A stretch of DNA of 64,000 nucleotides from positions 543,722-607,721 of the forward strand of contig NZ_JABAIJ010000002.1 of assembly GCF_012641435.1 (NCBI RefSeq), given 5' to 3'. Positions 1-9,163 of the stretch are shown here, piece by piece. Each line of letters begins with the position of its first letter. Positions within the stretch are counted from its first letter, which is position 1. Under the pieces are notes generated by a model, which was given only the letters and a program-made list of their open reading frames with translations, did no database searches and was not told the origin of the DNA. This stretch comes from Rhizobium sp. P38BS-XIX (GTDB lineage: Bacteria; Pseudomonadota; Alphaproteobacteria; Rhizobiales; Rhizobiaceae). Position numbers and translations under genes: made by a program.

Positions 1-56
1 TGTCGGAGTTCGCTTCGTATGCCCAGGGATATTCCGGACTGCGAAGGAGAGAAGCT

Positions 57-353
57 ATGCACCCGTTCGGTCCAATCAGCACCGCCGACAAAAAACCGAC
101 AACGCCGCCGATGTCCAGCAACCACGCGCGGCCGAACTTGATGCGGCAAGCCCAAGTGATACCGCCACACCAGGTCGACCTAACCCTTGCTCCGACGACG
201 TTGGAACAGATTAGGGCGCCGTCCGAGATCATCGACCATAAGAAGCATAAGCAGCTAGTCACAATGGTTTACTCAGAAGGTGGCTCGGGTACCGACGCCA
301 AGGCCTTCGATCAGTCGAGAGAGCTGCACGACAAGGACATTCAAGTTCCTTGA
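57..353 (+). CDS. Hypothetical protein, 98 aa (doubtful)
   Basis: This is an open frame preceded by a plausible Shine-Dalgarno (AAGGAGAG, about 5 bases before the ATG). The product is hydrophilic, with no membrane segment, signal peptide or motif that I recognise. It lies in a stretch that otherwise holds gene remnants, so it may be a remnant or a chance frame. The reading frame and the ribosome site are what is seen; no function can be offered. Confidence 0.25.
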   Translation: MHPFGPISTADKKPTTPPMSSNHARPNLMRQAQVIPPHQVDLTLAPTTLEQIRAPSEIIDHKKHKQLVTMVYSEGGSGTDAKAFDQSRELHDKDIQVP

Positions 354-513
354 GCGACACGTAAGCTCCCCAAGAACGATGCTTGATCAGATGATCGTGG
401 GTTCAAATTGGCTCCCGAGCAACCGCCGCACAGACCGTCGGGTAAACTCTTTGAATTTGGAATCTCATTTCCTAACTGTGCGACGTCGAACGCCTAGAGG
501 AAAGGAGATAGCG

Positions 514-664
514 ATGACCGACACCAAATTCGGTCGCCCGTTGTTCGTATATTCGAGAGCTCGCCAGCCTACAGGATGTGTTCGACTTTCTCGATGACTG
601 GCCCATGGATAAGAGAGGCGACACTTACGATGTGCTGATCAAAGCGTGCCGGATGGCAGCTTAG
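514..664 (+). pseudogene. DUF982 family gene, frameshifted
   Basis: Reading starts at ATG 514 after a strong ribosome site (GGAAAGGAG). The first residues (MTDTKFGRPLFVY) match the start of a rhizobial DUF982 protein. The frame then runs into a stop at 595-597. A neighbouring frame continues the family pattern from about 559 with ELASLQDVFDFLDDWPMDKR and then ACRMAA, stopping at 662-664. The family's C-terminal alpha-helical part is missing. DUF982 proteins are about 80-100 aa, of unknown function, and abundant in rhizobia. The coherent halves in two frames show a single-base slip and a truncated 3' end. Two intact family members occur elsewhere in this window (15027-15299 and 28408-28707). 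Confidence 0.6.
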
Positions 665-1390
665 GGCATCTTGTCACCCTGCGTGATAAAACCGGTTGGC
701 GCGAGGTCGAATTTGGGCGTGGCCCATTCGACGCCCACGTGCCCTGTCGCCCCGTCGAGACATAAATTAAGTTTGCCCGTATTTCGCAATCAAATCCGTG
801 GGGTGGGAGCGGCTGAACGACAAGGGGTCGCTCGCTTGTGAAAGCGAGCGGCGATGTCGGCCGGGGTCCACGGCGATCTCAGCGAGATCGCATCGCTGAC
901 ACCAGCGGAGCTCGGCCCACACGATGTTGAATGTCGCGCAACCAATGATGACAATACCATCGCGACGCAGCGGAGGCCGCCATTGCCACAGACCGCCGCA
1001 GAGCCGGCCGACCCATCAGGCCGTTCGGTGCGCGGATCGCAGCGACCGCCCTCTCGCGCGGCGCATCGGCGGCCACTCGCAATCTCTCAAATTTCGGGGG
1101 CGTTGGTTTGGTTATCATCAACCCGTGGGAGGAACAAAACCACGACTGGCGATCACGATGACGTCGTCTATCTCGCGGGCCAGCCGGTCGAGGCATTGAA
1201 GTCTCGGATAGCGGCGGCGAAGATCGACAAGGGCAGCTTGCTCCGTGAAATCGGAAGATTGAGTGTTGCCACAGCGGACTCAAGGTCTGCCGTGAAGATG
1301 CCGTTCTTTAGCGGTGAAGGTCAGGACGCTGCTAGCTCGCGGTTGAAGCGCTCAGCGTCCTCGTAGGACAGTAAATGACAGGCTCCTGGC
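665..1390. other. Gene-poor stretch
   Basis: No convincing gene is seen. Overlapping open frames exist on both strands between about 854 and 1366, the longest 170 codons. None has a recognisable domain or good ribosome site, and they are rich in Arg, Ser and Pro, as expected from random GC-rich frames. It separates the DUF982 remnant from the EthD gene. Confidence 0.5.
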
Positions 1391-2074
1391 TTACCGCAGG
1401 AATCGCTCCGACATCGCCAGCATGGTGACGGCGTGACCGGCTCGCGCGAGAAGTTCGTCAAAAGCAGCGCGTTCGGCGTCCACCCCATCTTGGAACGCCG
1501 TCAGGGTAGGCCACCACAACTGGCGAGCGCCCAGAAACGGTGGGTCGTCGCTGTGCACTTCCGCGCTCGGTCGGTTTACCGCGTGACGCAGCGCACCGAT
1601 CCGCAGGCCCAACTCGGCGTCATCTGCGCTTGTCCAGTCAGGATTGCCATCGCGGTGCACGAACTGCAAGAGATGGATGCTGGTCGGCCGCTCCAGCACG
1701 TCCCATTGCCGATCGACCGCAGCTCCGGCGCCATTAGCGGGTCGCGAGACGATGACCTCCTCCTCGGTGATGAAGAATATGACCCTCGGCAAGTCCTGGA
1801 ACAATGGCTCGTCGGGGCGGATGTTGTCGACGAACAAGGGCTCATCGACCAGCGCGGCGGCGGCCTTCGGGGAGTCGAACGAGGGCATAGCGACGCCGTC
1901 GTACTGGTCCTGCCCCGGGCCGAGGCGGTCGGTGTCGAACTGGTGCGCCTGAACGTAGGTGAGCATGCCCGGAATCTGGCGGCCCAGAGTGCCGTGCGGG
2001 TGGCGCCAATGGTCATGGAAGCGCTGGCGGTCGATGTCGGGGCGCCGCGGGATAAGGGAGAAGAAGCGGATCAA
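1391..2074 (-). CDS. EthD-domain protein
   Basis: A 227-aa soluble protein. The N-terminal half carries the EthD signature: MIRFFSLIPRRPDI is followed by DRQRFHDHWRHPHGTL and then a Gly-Met-Leu-Thr-Tyr segment, the ferredoxin-like fold found in EthD and related stress-dimer proteins. EthD proteins take part in ether and hydrocarbon breakdown, but many members have no known reaction. The second half (about residues 110-227) looks like a diverged repeat of the fold. The start is TTG at 2074, chosen because GGAG lies 7 bases upstream and the family begins with this segment; no ATG fits. The gene is divergent from an HxlR regulator with a 257-base gap holding a GTGACG/CGTCAC dyad, so local control by that regulator is a reasonable inference. 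Confidence 0.7.
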   Translation of the reverse strand: MIRFFSLIPRRPDIDRQRFHDHWRHPHGTLGRQIPGMLTYVQAHQFDTDRLGPGQDQYDGVAMPSFDSPKAAAALVDEPLFVDNIRPDEPLFQDLPRVIFFITEEEVIVSRPANGAGAAVDRQWDVLERPTSIHLLQFVHRDGNPDWTSADDAELGLRIGALRHAVNRPSAEVHSDDPPFLGARQLWWPTLTAFQDGVDAERAAFDELLARAGHAVTMLAMSERFLR

Positions 2075-2140
2075 AGGAAGCTCCTGATTTGGTCCAGTCG
2101 ACTGACCTGGATTTGATTGCCTGGTTTGCTTTCCACGGGT

Positions 2141-2157
2141 GTGACGTTACGCGTCAC
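2141..2157. promoter_or_regulatory. Dyad between EthD gene and HxlR regulator
   Basis: GTGACG at 2141-2146 is mirrored by CGTCAC at 2152-2157 with a 5-base spacer. A further GTGACG occurs at 2166-2171. Its place between divergent genes, one encoding an HxlR-type repressor, makes it a candidate operator. No experimental site is known to me. Confidence 0.35.
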
Positions 2158-2331
2158 CCCATGGTGTGACGATGGGGGTGCCAGCTTCATCGGGCCGACA
2201 GGAATGGTCGCAACAGAACGTCTGTCTAAGTCATGAGGAAGCCTTTCTCGCTGATTTGCGAGATAGGTATACATCTGCTACTTAGTTGCAAGAACGCACT
2301 TACAGTCGCCCAGGTATCGTTGAGGAAACCC

Positions 2332-2697
2332 ATGCCCATTTGTCAGCACTTCGATGAAAGCTGCCCCAGCCGCTCGCTGTTCGATAATATCGCCGATAAG
2401 TGGTCGATGATGGTGATCAGCGTGCTGGATACGGGTCCAATGCGCTTCAACGGAATCAAACGGCAAATTGGGGGCGTGACGCAGAAGGCGCTGACCCAAT
2501 GTTTGCGGAGGCTGGAACGCAATGGGCTTGTCTCCCGCCGGATCATTCCGACCTCGCCGATCGGGGTCGAATACACAATCACGCCGCTTGGCCGCTCGCT
2601 GCTGGGGCCATTTCAGGCACTGCATGCCTGGACCATCGAACACATGGAGGACGTGGACCAGGCGCGCCAAGCGTTTGACGGCGCTACGGCGGCGTGA
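2332..2697 (+). CDS. HxlR-family transcriptional regulator
   Basis: A 121-aa winged-helix protein of the HxlR family. It has an N-terminal segment with two cysteines (Cys4, Cys11), the family hallmark LFDNIADKWSMMVISVL, then a helix-turn-helix and wing (RFNGIKRQIGGVTQKALTQ, LRRLERNGLVSR, VEYTITPLGRSL). Family members sense electrophiles or redox state through N-terminal cysteines, and usually control a divergent oxidoreductase gene. The frame opens earlier (2233), but ATG 2332 starts at the usual family N terminus and has a TGAGGA ribosome site. The divergent EthD gene is the likely target. This part is intact although the downstream region is decayed. Confidence 0.85.
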   Translation: MPICQHFDESCPSRSLFDNIADKWSMMVISVLDTGPMRFNGIKRQIGGVTQKALTQCLRRLERNGLVSRRIIPTSPIGVEYTITPLGRSLLGPFQALHAWTIEHMEDVDQARQAFDGATAA

Positions 2698-2791
2698 ACT
2701 GGCGCGCCGTCAATTTCACCTCCCCGGCCGCACGTTGCAGTGCCGATGGCAGACGGAGGTAAGACGGCTTTTCGTCAGCTTAAGGAAGCGC

Positions 2792-3034
2792 TCAAAAGCA
2801 GGACGATTCCATCGGCGCAACAGCGATCCGAGATTTGGGGGCGTAGGCGCCTGACTTTATAGTCAAGCCGAATTGCCTGGCCTGCGACCCCTGAGGCCGC
2901 ATCCAGCCGCCATCGACGAAAGGTGTCTGACCCATTACGAAGCGAGCGTCGTCGCTGGTCAGGAACGCCGCCGGTCCCGCAATATGCGCGGGCGTGCCGA
3001 GCAGCGTGATCGCCTGCTGTGTAGCGCTCTCCAA
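2792..3034 (-). pseudogene. Short-chain dehydrogenase, C-terminal fragment
   Basis: The translation contains the C-terminal end of a classical SDR: a GTPAHIAGPAAFLTSDDARF segment, then VMGQTPFVDGGW, the usual cofactor-side loop and the Gly-Gly-Trp terminus. The Rossmann start and the YxxxK catalytic motif are absent. An atypical tail of about 35 residues follows. It is a remnant, not a working enzyme. A second broken SDR lies immediately upstream on the same strand (3050-3888), so two tandem SDR genes may have decayed, or one locus was rearranged. Confidence 0.6.
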
Positions 3035-3049
3035 GCTCCAAGAATATCG

Positions 3050-3888
3050 TCAGAGCTTAGCTTGATCGGCGGTAGTAAAACGCAGTGCTCTACCATCGTC
3101 CGCAACTATCGCATCCATCTCCTCTGCGAGCGCATCGCGATCGTCGACGCCGCGCAAAAGACGACCGGCAAGGGTATCGAAGCGTCCGGCGGCGATGTCG
3201 GCAATTAGAAGTGCAGCGTGCATCGGCTCGATGTCAACGCCATCATCGAAAAGCTTTTGTATTCCGGGCAGATAGGTTCTTCCTGCCTCCGACGATAGCT
3301 GTAGCTCGGTCATCGCAGTGCGAACAAGACCTGGATCGACGGCGAATGCGCGGACATCGTTGGCAATTGTTGTGTCGTTCAGACACTCCGTGAAACGCAT
3401 GATGGCGGCCTTGCTGGACGCGTAGCCAGAGCCATGAGGAAAACTGTTGCCCGCTCCGCCACCAACGAAGTTTACGATCCGGCCCGGCCGTGCGCCAACA
3501 TCATAGGGGCGGCCGTGCGGCAGGTATTGAATGTACCACGCAGATTGATCTCGACATCCCGCCACCACACAAGGGGATCGCAGTCCCAGGCAGGACCAAA
3601 GCCCTGAAACGAGCCGTGATTGTTGATGAGAATGTCGATCGGGCCCAATTCGCTTGCAACGCGAGTAAAGGCACTTTCAACGGCGGCAAGGCCAATCAGG
3701 TCCGCCGAAACAGCGATCGCTTCACCGCCCTCTTCCTCAATGAGAGAGACTGTTTCCTCAATCTCGGTGGCCGTCCGCGCCAACACGGCGACCTTTGCAC
3801 CTTCCCTAGCCTGCTGTAGGGCGATCTCTCGACCTATTCCTCTGCCGCCGTCAGTTACCGCGGTGACCATGTTTGAAAGGCGGGACAT
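3050..3888 (-). pseudogene. Short-chain dehydrogenase, frameshifted
   Basis: Two overlapping frames make one SDR. The upstream frame (3888 to about 3480) has the NAD(P)-binding N terminus (VTDGGRGIGREIA), DILINNHGSF and NLRGTFNTCR. The downstream frame (from about 3485 to 3050) continues with RIVNFVGGGAG, the catalytic YASSK and a C-terminal portion with FAVDPGLVRTAMTEL. The switch lies around 3475-3490, at the GRAG/PGR overlap. One inserted or lost base explains it. The first Gly-rich motif reads TDGGRGIG rather than TGGGRGIG. If the frameshift is a sequencing error, this would be an intact enzyme of about 278 aa. Substrate unknown. Confidence 0.7.
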
Positions 3889-4423
3889 GCCTACTCCTAT
3901 TAGGTTTTAGAAATCGATCTGGATACACTTGGACATGTGTGCCTCAGCGGCTGATGGCAATGACGGCGACTCCACTTCGATCTCGCGGTAACGGCCATTT
4001 CAAGGCATCGTGCCAGGAACCGGTGGACGACGCGCTGGAGCATGGCCCTTGTCGCGTTCCTTTTGGAATAGGACGGAAACCTCTTCCGCTACGTCTTCTG
4101 CTGGAACGCTCAATCGCCCGGTCGACCTGGAAGTCCCATCAGATCTTGCGCCCATGACAACGCCGAAGAGCATCAGATCTGCGAATGGGGCTTAGCTCCG
4201 GGCGCTGATTGACAGTTCCCAGTCTGATGCCGACCTGCTCGGCGTCTTCATTCTCTCCCGTCGTATATATGGGCGATACGAGGCACGAACTTCAGAGGAC
4301 GATCGCCCAAATGGTTGCTCATATCAATCAAGCCTACCTCAAATGGTGGCACCTGAAAGACGTACCCTTGCTGTATCATTTTTTCCGATATAAAGCGTCT
4401 TTTCACAGACGCTGGAGGACGCG
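3889..4423. other. Intergenic stretch before the arabinose regulator
   Basis: No credible coding sequence is seen. The last 60 bases hold a possible promoter for the ArsR-type regulator: TTGCTG at 4368-4373 and TATAAA at 4389-4394 with a short 15-base spacer. They also hold half of an 11-base inverted motif (4382-4392) and a small hairpin AGCGTC/GACGCT around 4395-4414. Confidence 0.45.
4382..4392. promoter_or_regulatory. Candidate operator, left copy (TTTCCGATATA)
   Basis: This 11-base word lies just upstream of the ArsR-type gene and overlaps its putative -10 region. Its exact reverse complement TATATCGGAAA occurs at 5349-5359, right after the stop codon and upstream of the arabinofuranosidase gene. 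A matching pair in both intergenic regions fits a regulator acting on its own promoter and on the operon. This is inference from position and identity. Confidence 0.45.
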
Positions 4424-5344
4424 ATGGAACGCTCGTTCTTGACGATCAATGCCGATGGGAATGAGGATATAATCAAAGCGCTTTCCGCACCAAATCGCGT
4501 TCAAATGCTCAAGTTGCTTTGCCAGCACGGGCCAATGAATATCAACGATATCGCAAAAGCGCTCGCTCTGCCGCAATCGACCGTCGCTACCGGGATACAG
4601 ATCCTGGAGGAAGCGCGGCTTGTAGGTTCTCAGCTTGCCAAGGCTCGCAAGGGCAGCCAGAAAATCTGCTCGGCGGTCTACAGCGAAATTCTGATCAGCT
4701 TCGAGAATATCGTTCAGAAATCCGAAGATGTCATCGAGGTTGCCATGCCCGTCGGCCTCTACACTAGCTGCGAGGTCCATGCCCCGTGTGGTCTCTGTTC
4801 GACGGAGAGCGTGATTGGGCTTCTCGACGTGCCGGATTATTTTCTCGATCCGCTACGAATGCAGGCGGGGCTCGTTTGGTTTGGCAGAGGCTATATTGAA
4901 TATAAATTTCCTAATAATGCCAAAGTTTTAAATAAAGACGTGCGAGCCATTGAATTCTCGATAGAATTGTCATCCGAAGTGCCTGGCACCAACCCTGATT
5001 GGCCTTCGGACATTACGCTCTGGGTTAATGGCATAGCAATCGGAACATGGACGTCTCCTGGCGACTATGGAGATAGACGCGGCGCATTCACACCTTCATG
5101 GTGGAAGCTTGAGGGCTCGCAATACGGTAAGCTGAAGACGTGGCGCACCTCCACCCGTGGAACGTTCATCGACGGCGTGGCCGTATCGAATGTCACGGTA
5201 AGCGATCTGGCACTGTCGCAGCATTCGTCCATCCGGCTGCGGATCGGCATAGCAGAAAATGCGGGCCACACCGGAGGCGTGAACATTTTTGGCCGCGGCT
5301 TCGGTAATTATGGAAATGATATCGTCATGCGTTTGCACGTCTGA
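4424..5344 (+). CDS. ArsR-type regulator with extra C-terminal domain
   Basis: A 306-aa protein. Residues about 12-78 form an ArsR/GntR-like winged helix (IIKALSAPNRVQMLKLL, INDIAKALALPQSTVATGIQ, LEEARLV). A Cys-containing linker follows (Cys116, Cys122, Cys125), then about 150 residues rich in Trp, Gly and beta-strand patterns. Ordinary ArsR repressors are about 100 aa, so the C-terminal half is an added module, presumably for ligand sensing. The start has GGAGG upstream. It lies 200 bases before the GH51 gene on the same strand and shares an 11-base motif with that promoter region. I infer that it is the local regulator of the arabinofuranosidase and its importer; the effector could be arabinose or an arabino-oligosaccharide. 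Confidence 0.75.
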   Translation: MERSFLTINADGNEDIIKALSAPNRVQMLKLLCQHGPMNINDIAKALALPQSTVATGIQILEEARLVGSQLAKARKGSQKICSAVYSEILISFENIVQKSEDVIEVAMPVGLYTSCEVHAPCGLCSTESVIGLLDVPDYFLDPLRMQAGLVWFGRGYIEYKFPNNAKVLNKDVRAIEFSIELSSEVPGTNPDWPSDITLWVNGIAIGTWTSPGDYGDRRGAFTPSWWKLEGSQYGKLKTWRTSTRGTFIDGVAVSNVTVSDLALSQHSSIRLRIGIAENAGHTGGVNIFGRGFGNYGNDIVMRLHV

Positions 5345-5348
5345 CCAC

Positions 5349-5359
5349 TATATCGGAAA
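5349..5359. promoter_or_regulatory. Candidate operator, right copy (TATATCGGAAA)
   Basis: Exact reverse complement of 4382-4392, located in the gap between the regulator and the arabinofuranosidase gene. The same gap also has TTGACA at about 5477 followed by AT-rich GATAATAT near 5511, a possible but poorly spaced promoter. Confidence 0.45.
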
Positions 5360-5549
5360 TCTTGATTTCATAGCGAATCCCTGTCTTTCTCGCATTTTCG
5401 CATATCTTATCTTAAAATATTGTAATCATTTGCGTTTTTATTAGCTAGTCGCCGCGAGCGTCCCAGCGTGATTTCATTGACATCCCCGCTTTTTGCCATC
5501 AAGATAAGGATAATATAACAACAATTATGATATATATTGGGAGGCTGTG

Positions 5550-7058
5550 TTGAAAGCGAACGCTATCGTTCATCGAGATTTCCGCATCGCAAGCATCGAT
5601 CCAAGACTTTACAGTTCGTTTCTCGAACATCTCGGGAGGGCGATTTACGGCGGCATTTACGAGCCAGGGCATCCGACTGCCGATGAGGATGGATTTCGTA
5701 GAGACGTAATAGATCTCGTCCGTGCCCTCGACACGCCGTATTGCCGCTACCCCGGTGGCAACTTCGTATCGGCTTACAATTGGGAAGACGGTGTCGGCCC
5801 GCGCTCGGAGCGTCCCGTCCGGCTTGATCTCGCCTGGCGCACCCGCGAAAGCAACCAAATAGGCGTCAACGAATTCGTTGATTGGTGCAAAAAGGCCAAT
5901 ACCAAGCCGATGCTCGCCGTCAACCTCGGCTCGCGCGGGCTGGATGCGGCCAGAAACTTCCTTGAATATTGCAATCATCCAGGCGGCACCTACTGGTCGG
6001 ATCTGCGCCGCAAGCACGGCTGGTCCGATCCGCATGACGTGAAGCTTTGGTGCCTCGGCAATGAAATGGATGGCCCCTGGCAGGTCGGTCACAAGTCTGC
6101 CTATGAATATGGACGCCTAGCAGACGAGACTGCCAAGGCCATGCGCGGTTTCGACAAGTCGCTCGAACTGATCGTCTGCGGCTCATCCAATTCCGATATG
6201 AAGACCTATCCGGATTGGGAAGCGCAAGTTCTCGACCAATGCTATGACAGCGCCGATCACATCTCGCTGCATATGTATTTCGCCAATCGCGAGCGAAATA
6301 CTCTGAACTATCTCGCCAAGGCCGAGAAGCTCGATCGCTACATCGTCACCATCGGCGGCGTGATCGATTATATCAAGGCGAAGAAGCGGTCTAAGAAGAC
6401 GATCGGCATTTCCTTCGATGAGTGGAATGTCTGGTATCACTCCAACCAGCAGGACAGGGATATCCTTGCTCGCAACGAATGGCCGGATGCGCCGCATCTA
6501 CTTGAGGATGTCTATAACTTCGAAGACGTGCTGCAGGTCGGCGGCATTCTCAACACGTTCATTCGCCGTTCCGATCGCGTGCGCATTGCCTGCATCGCCC
6601 AGCTCGTCAACGTGATCGCGCCGATCATGACGGAAGATGGCGGCCCGGCATGGCGCCAGACCATCTACTATCCGCTTTATTTCGCGTCGAAATATGGTCG
6701 CGGCTACGCGCTGCGTCTCGTTACCGACGGCCCGACCTATGACAGCGACGAGGCGGATGATGTGCCTTATCTGGACGTGTCGGCAGTTCACGATGAGCTG
6801 GGCAAGATGGTGACATTGTTCGCCGTCAACCGCCATCCGGACAGTTCGCTCGATCTTGATACCCGCCTTGAAGGCTTTGCGGGCGCCCGCATGGTCGAAC
6901 AGCACGAGATGGTCCACGGCGATCTGCGGGCGGTCAACACGGCAGCCCAGCCGAATGCTGTCGTCCCGACTCAAACCGGCGACGCCAAGATCGAGGATGG
7001 GCGGCTGCGCGCAACGTTGAAGCCGCTCTCCTACACGGTGATCCGACTGGCGGTGTGA
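5550..7058 (+). CDS. abfA: GH51 alpha-L-arabinofuranosidase
   Basis: About 502 aa, typical of intracellular GH51 enzymes, which release terminal L-arabinose from arabinan and arabinoxylan oligosaccharides by a retaining mechanism. The TIM-barrel part carries the acid/base Glu in CLGNEMDGPWQ (about residue 172) and the nucleophile Glu in ISFDEWNVW (about residue 291). FLEHLGRAIYGGIYEP near the N terminus and the C-terminal beta-sandwich also fit the family. No signal peptide is present, so it acts in the cytoplasm on imported oligosaccharides. GGGAGG (5539-5544) is 5 bases from TTG 5550 but only 2 from the in-frame GTG 5547, so TTG is the better start. An importer operon follows, which supports uptake of arabinosides and cleavage inside the cell. 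Confidence 0.92.
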   Translation: MKANAIVHRDFRIASIDPRLYSSFLEHLGRAIYGGIYEPGHPTADEDGFRRDVIDLVRALDTPYCRYPGGNFVSAYNWEDGVGPRSERPVRLDLAWRTRESNQIGVNEFVDWCKKANTKPMLAVNLGSRGLDAARNFLEYCNHPGGTYWSDLRRKHGWSDPHDVKLWCLGNEMDGPWQVGHKSAYEYGRLADETAKAMRGFDKSLELIVCGSSNSDMKTYPDWEAQVLDQCYDSADHISLHMYFANRERNTLNYLAKAEKLDRYIVTIGGVIDYIKAKKRSKKTIGISFDEWNVWYHSNQQDRDILARNEWPDAPHLLEDVYNFEDVLQVGGILNTFIRRSDRVRIACIAQLVNVIAPIMTEDGGPAWRQTIYYPLYFASKYGRGYALRLVTDGPTYDSDEADDVPYLDVSAVHDELGKMVTLFAVNRHPDSSLDLDTRLEGFAGARMVEQHEMVHGDLRAVNTAAQPNAVVPTQTGDAKIEDGRLRATLKPLSYTVIRLAV

Positions 7059-7250
7059 TGCTGGCGGCCGGGCCGATATGCGCCCGGCAGGGAAGACGGT
7101 CGAGAGGTCGCGAGGAGGCGACTGCCGGCCCGTTGCAGACCCGGATCGCCGCGCAAGGCTCGCGTGGTCAGCCGGGGAAGAGGGTGAAAGTCGCGGTTTG
7201 CTCCCCTTTGCCTGGGTGCGCTGCGCAATCGACAAAAATGGGAGGAGATC

Positions 7251-9152
7251 ATGCAGCAGTGGAAGAAGCTTGCCTTCGGTGTCGCACTGGCCACGTTCGG
7301 CCTCATCGCGGCTGCCCAGGCTCAGGATTATACCGCCTTGCCTCGCAAGGAGACTTTGATCGTCGAGAACCCGGAGGGAACGATCAAGAATCCGGGTTGG
7401 TTCAACATCTGGGTCAACGGCGGCGGTGGCGTTTCGACCGGCCTCCAGCAGCTGACCATGGATACGCTCTGGTACATCGATCCGGAAAAGGGTCTGGGCG
7501 ATTCTGCCTGGGACAATTCGCTAGCGGCCGACAAGCCGCAATATAATGCCGATTTCACCCAGATGACGGTGAAGCTGCGCAAGGGCATCTACTGGAGCGA
7601 CGGCGTCGAATTCACCGCCGATGATGTGGTCTACACCGTCAAGACGCAGATGGACCATCCGGGCATGAACTGGAGTGCGGCCTTTTCGGTGCAAGTCGCA
7701 AGCGTTGAGGCTCCGGACCCCTACACCGTCGTCTTCAAACTGAAGAAGCCGAATTCGCGCTTCCACTCGATTTTCACCGTTCGCTGGAACGGCGCCTGGA
7801 TCATGCCGAAGCATGTTTTCGAGAAGGTCGCCGATCCGGTTCGCTATGATTTCGCCAATCCCGTTTCGCTCGGCGCCTACAAGCTGAAGGCCTTCGACCC
7901 GCAGGGCAAATGGTACACCTGGGAAAAGCGCGACGACTGGCAGCGCACCTCGCTTGCGCGCTTCGGTGAGCCGGCTCCGAAATATGTGAGCTATGTCGAT
8001 CCCGGTCCGCCGGATAAGCGCACAATCGCGCAGCTCGAACACAATCTCGATATCATTCACGACAACACGCCCGAAGGCATGTTCACGCTGAAGGAAAAGT
8101 CGAAGACGGTCGAAAGCTGGTTCCCCGGCTTCCCCTTCGCTCATCCCGATCCGACGCTGCCGGCCGTGATCTTCAATACGCAGGACCCGCTGTTCCAGAA
8201 TCCGGATGTACGCTGGGCGCTGGCTTTGCTTATCGATATCAAGGCCGTCGACATGGCAAGCTATCGCGGCGCAGCCACGCTATCTGCACTCGGCGTTCCG
8301 CCGACGGCAATCGCGATGACCGATTACCAGGCACCAATGCAGGATTGGCTGAAGAATTTCGAGATCGATACCGGCAAGCGCAAAATCAAGCCTTACGATC
8401 CGACGATCGGCCAGCAGATCGCCGATATCCTGCGCAAGCAGCCGAAGTACAAGGATCAGATCCCGACCGATCCGGCAGCGATCAGCAGTGCCTTCGGCTA
8501 TGGCTGGTGGAAGCCCGATCCGCAGGCCGCGGCCGAGCTCCTGGAAAAGGCCGGCTTCAAGAAGGTGGGCGGCAAATGGATGACGCCCGAGGGCCAGCCT
8601 TTCAAGATCCGCCTGACGGTCGAAGGCGACACTCGCTCCGTCTTTACTCGTGCGGGCACTCTGATCGCCCAGCAATGGGCAGCCTTCGGGATCGACTCCA
8701 AGGCAGCGCCTTCCACGAATGTCTGGCAAGTGGGCTTGCAGCCGGGTGACTACCAGGTCGCTATCGCCTGGAGCGTCGAGACCTGGGGCGGCGATCCCGA
8801 TCTGTCCTTCTTCCTCGACAGCTGGCATTCCGAATTCGTCGCCAAGAAAGGCGAGAACCAGGCGCCGCGCAACTGGCAGCGCTGGTCCAATCCGGATCTC
8901 GACAAGATCATCGAAAACATCCGTCGCATCAGCGCGGATGATCCGAAGGGCATCGAACTCGGCAAGGACTATCTGAAGCTGGTGGCACAGCAGATGCCGA
9001 CCATTCCTCTGATGTCCTATAACGTCTTCACCTCGATGGATACGACCTACTGGAAAGGCTATCCGACCATATCAGACCCCTATACGGACCCCGTTCCCAA
9101 TTGGGCGAATTCCCGGTTGATGATGGTCAAGCTGAAGCCGGCCCAGCCTTGA
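7251..9152 (+). CDS. Peptide/oligosaccharide ABC transporter binding protein
   Basis: A 633-aa periplasmic protein of the SBP_bac_5 (DppA/OppA-like) family. The Sec signal peptide has a KK start, a hydrophobic stretch to about residue 22, and probable cleavage after AQA. Family landmarks are the early TLIVENPEG strand, the FTADDVVYTVKT segment with its LRKGIYWSDG neighbour, and the late AWSVETWGGDPDLSFF region. At 633 aa it is longer than peptide-binding DppA (about 530 aa) and resembles the subgroup linked to plant oligosaccharide uptake. GGGAGGAG lies 4-7 bases before ATG. It is the first gene of a five-gene importer and follows the GH51 gene, so an arabino-oligosaccharide is the likely ligand. 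That is inference from context. Confidence 0.88.
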   Translation: MQQWKKLAFGVALATFGLIAAAQAQDYTALPRKETLIVENPEGTIKNPGWFNIWVNGGGGVSTGLQQLTMDTLWYIDPEKGLGDSAWDNSLAADKPQYNADFTQMTVKLRKGIYWSDGVEFTADDVVYTVKTQMDHPGMNWSAAFSVQVASVEAPDPYTVVFKLKKPNSRFHSIFTVRWNGAWIMPKHVFEKVADPVRYDFANPVSLGAYKLKAFDPQGKWYTWEKRDDWQRTSLARFGEPAPKYVSYVDPGPPDKRTIAQLEHNLDIIHDNTPEGMFTLKEKSKTVESWFPGFPFAHPDPTLPAVIFNTQDPLFQNPDVRWALALLIDIKAVDMASYRGAATLSALGVPPTAIAMTDYQAPMQDWLKNFEIDTGKRKIKPYDPTIGQQIADILRKQPKYKDQIPTDPAAISSAFGYGWWKPDPQAAAELLEKAGFKKVGGKWMTPEGQPFKIRLTVEGDTRSVFTRAGTLIAQQWAAFGIDSKAAPSTNVWQVGLQPGDYQVAIAWSVETWGGDPDLSFFLDSWHSEFVAKKGENQAPRNWQRWSNPDLDKIIENIRRISADDPKGIELGKDYLKLVAQQMPTIPLMSYNVFTSMDTTYWKGYPTISDPYTDPVPNWANSRLMMVKLKPAQP

Positions 9153-9163
9153 TTTCTCCCGAC

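Noticed and set aside
400..425. GGTTCAAATTGG resembling a tRNA T-arm
   Set aside because: No matching acceptor, D or anticodon arms at the right distance.
854..1366. 170-codon plus-strand frame
   Set aside because: No ribosome site, biased composition, overlapping frames on the other strand; no family recognised.
6498..7235. Minus-strand open frame of 245 codons opposite the arabinofuranosidase
   Set aside because: Antisense to a gene with clear catalytic motifs; no recognisable domain.
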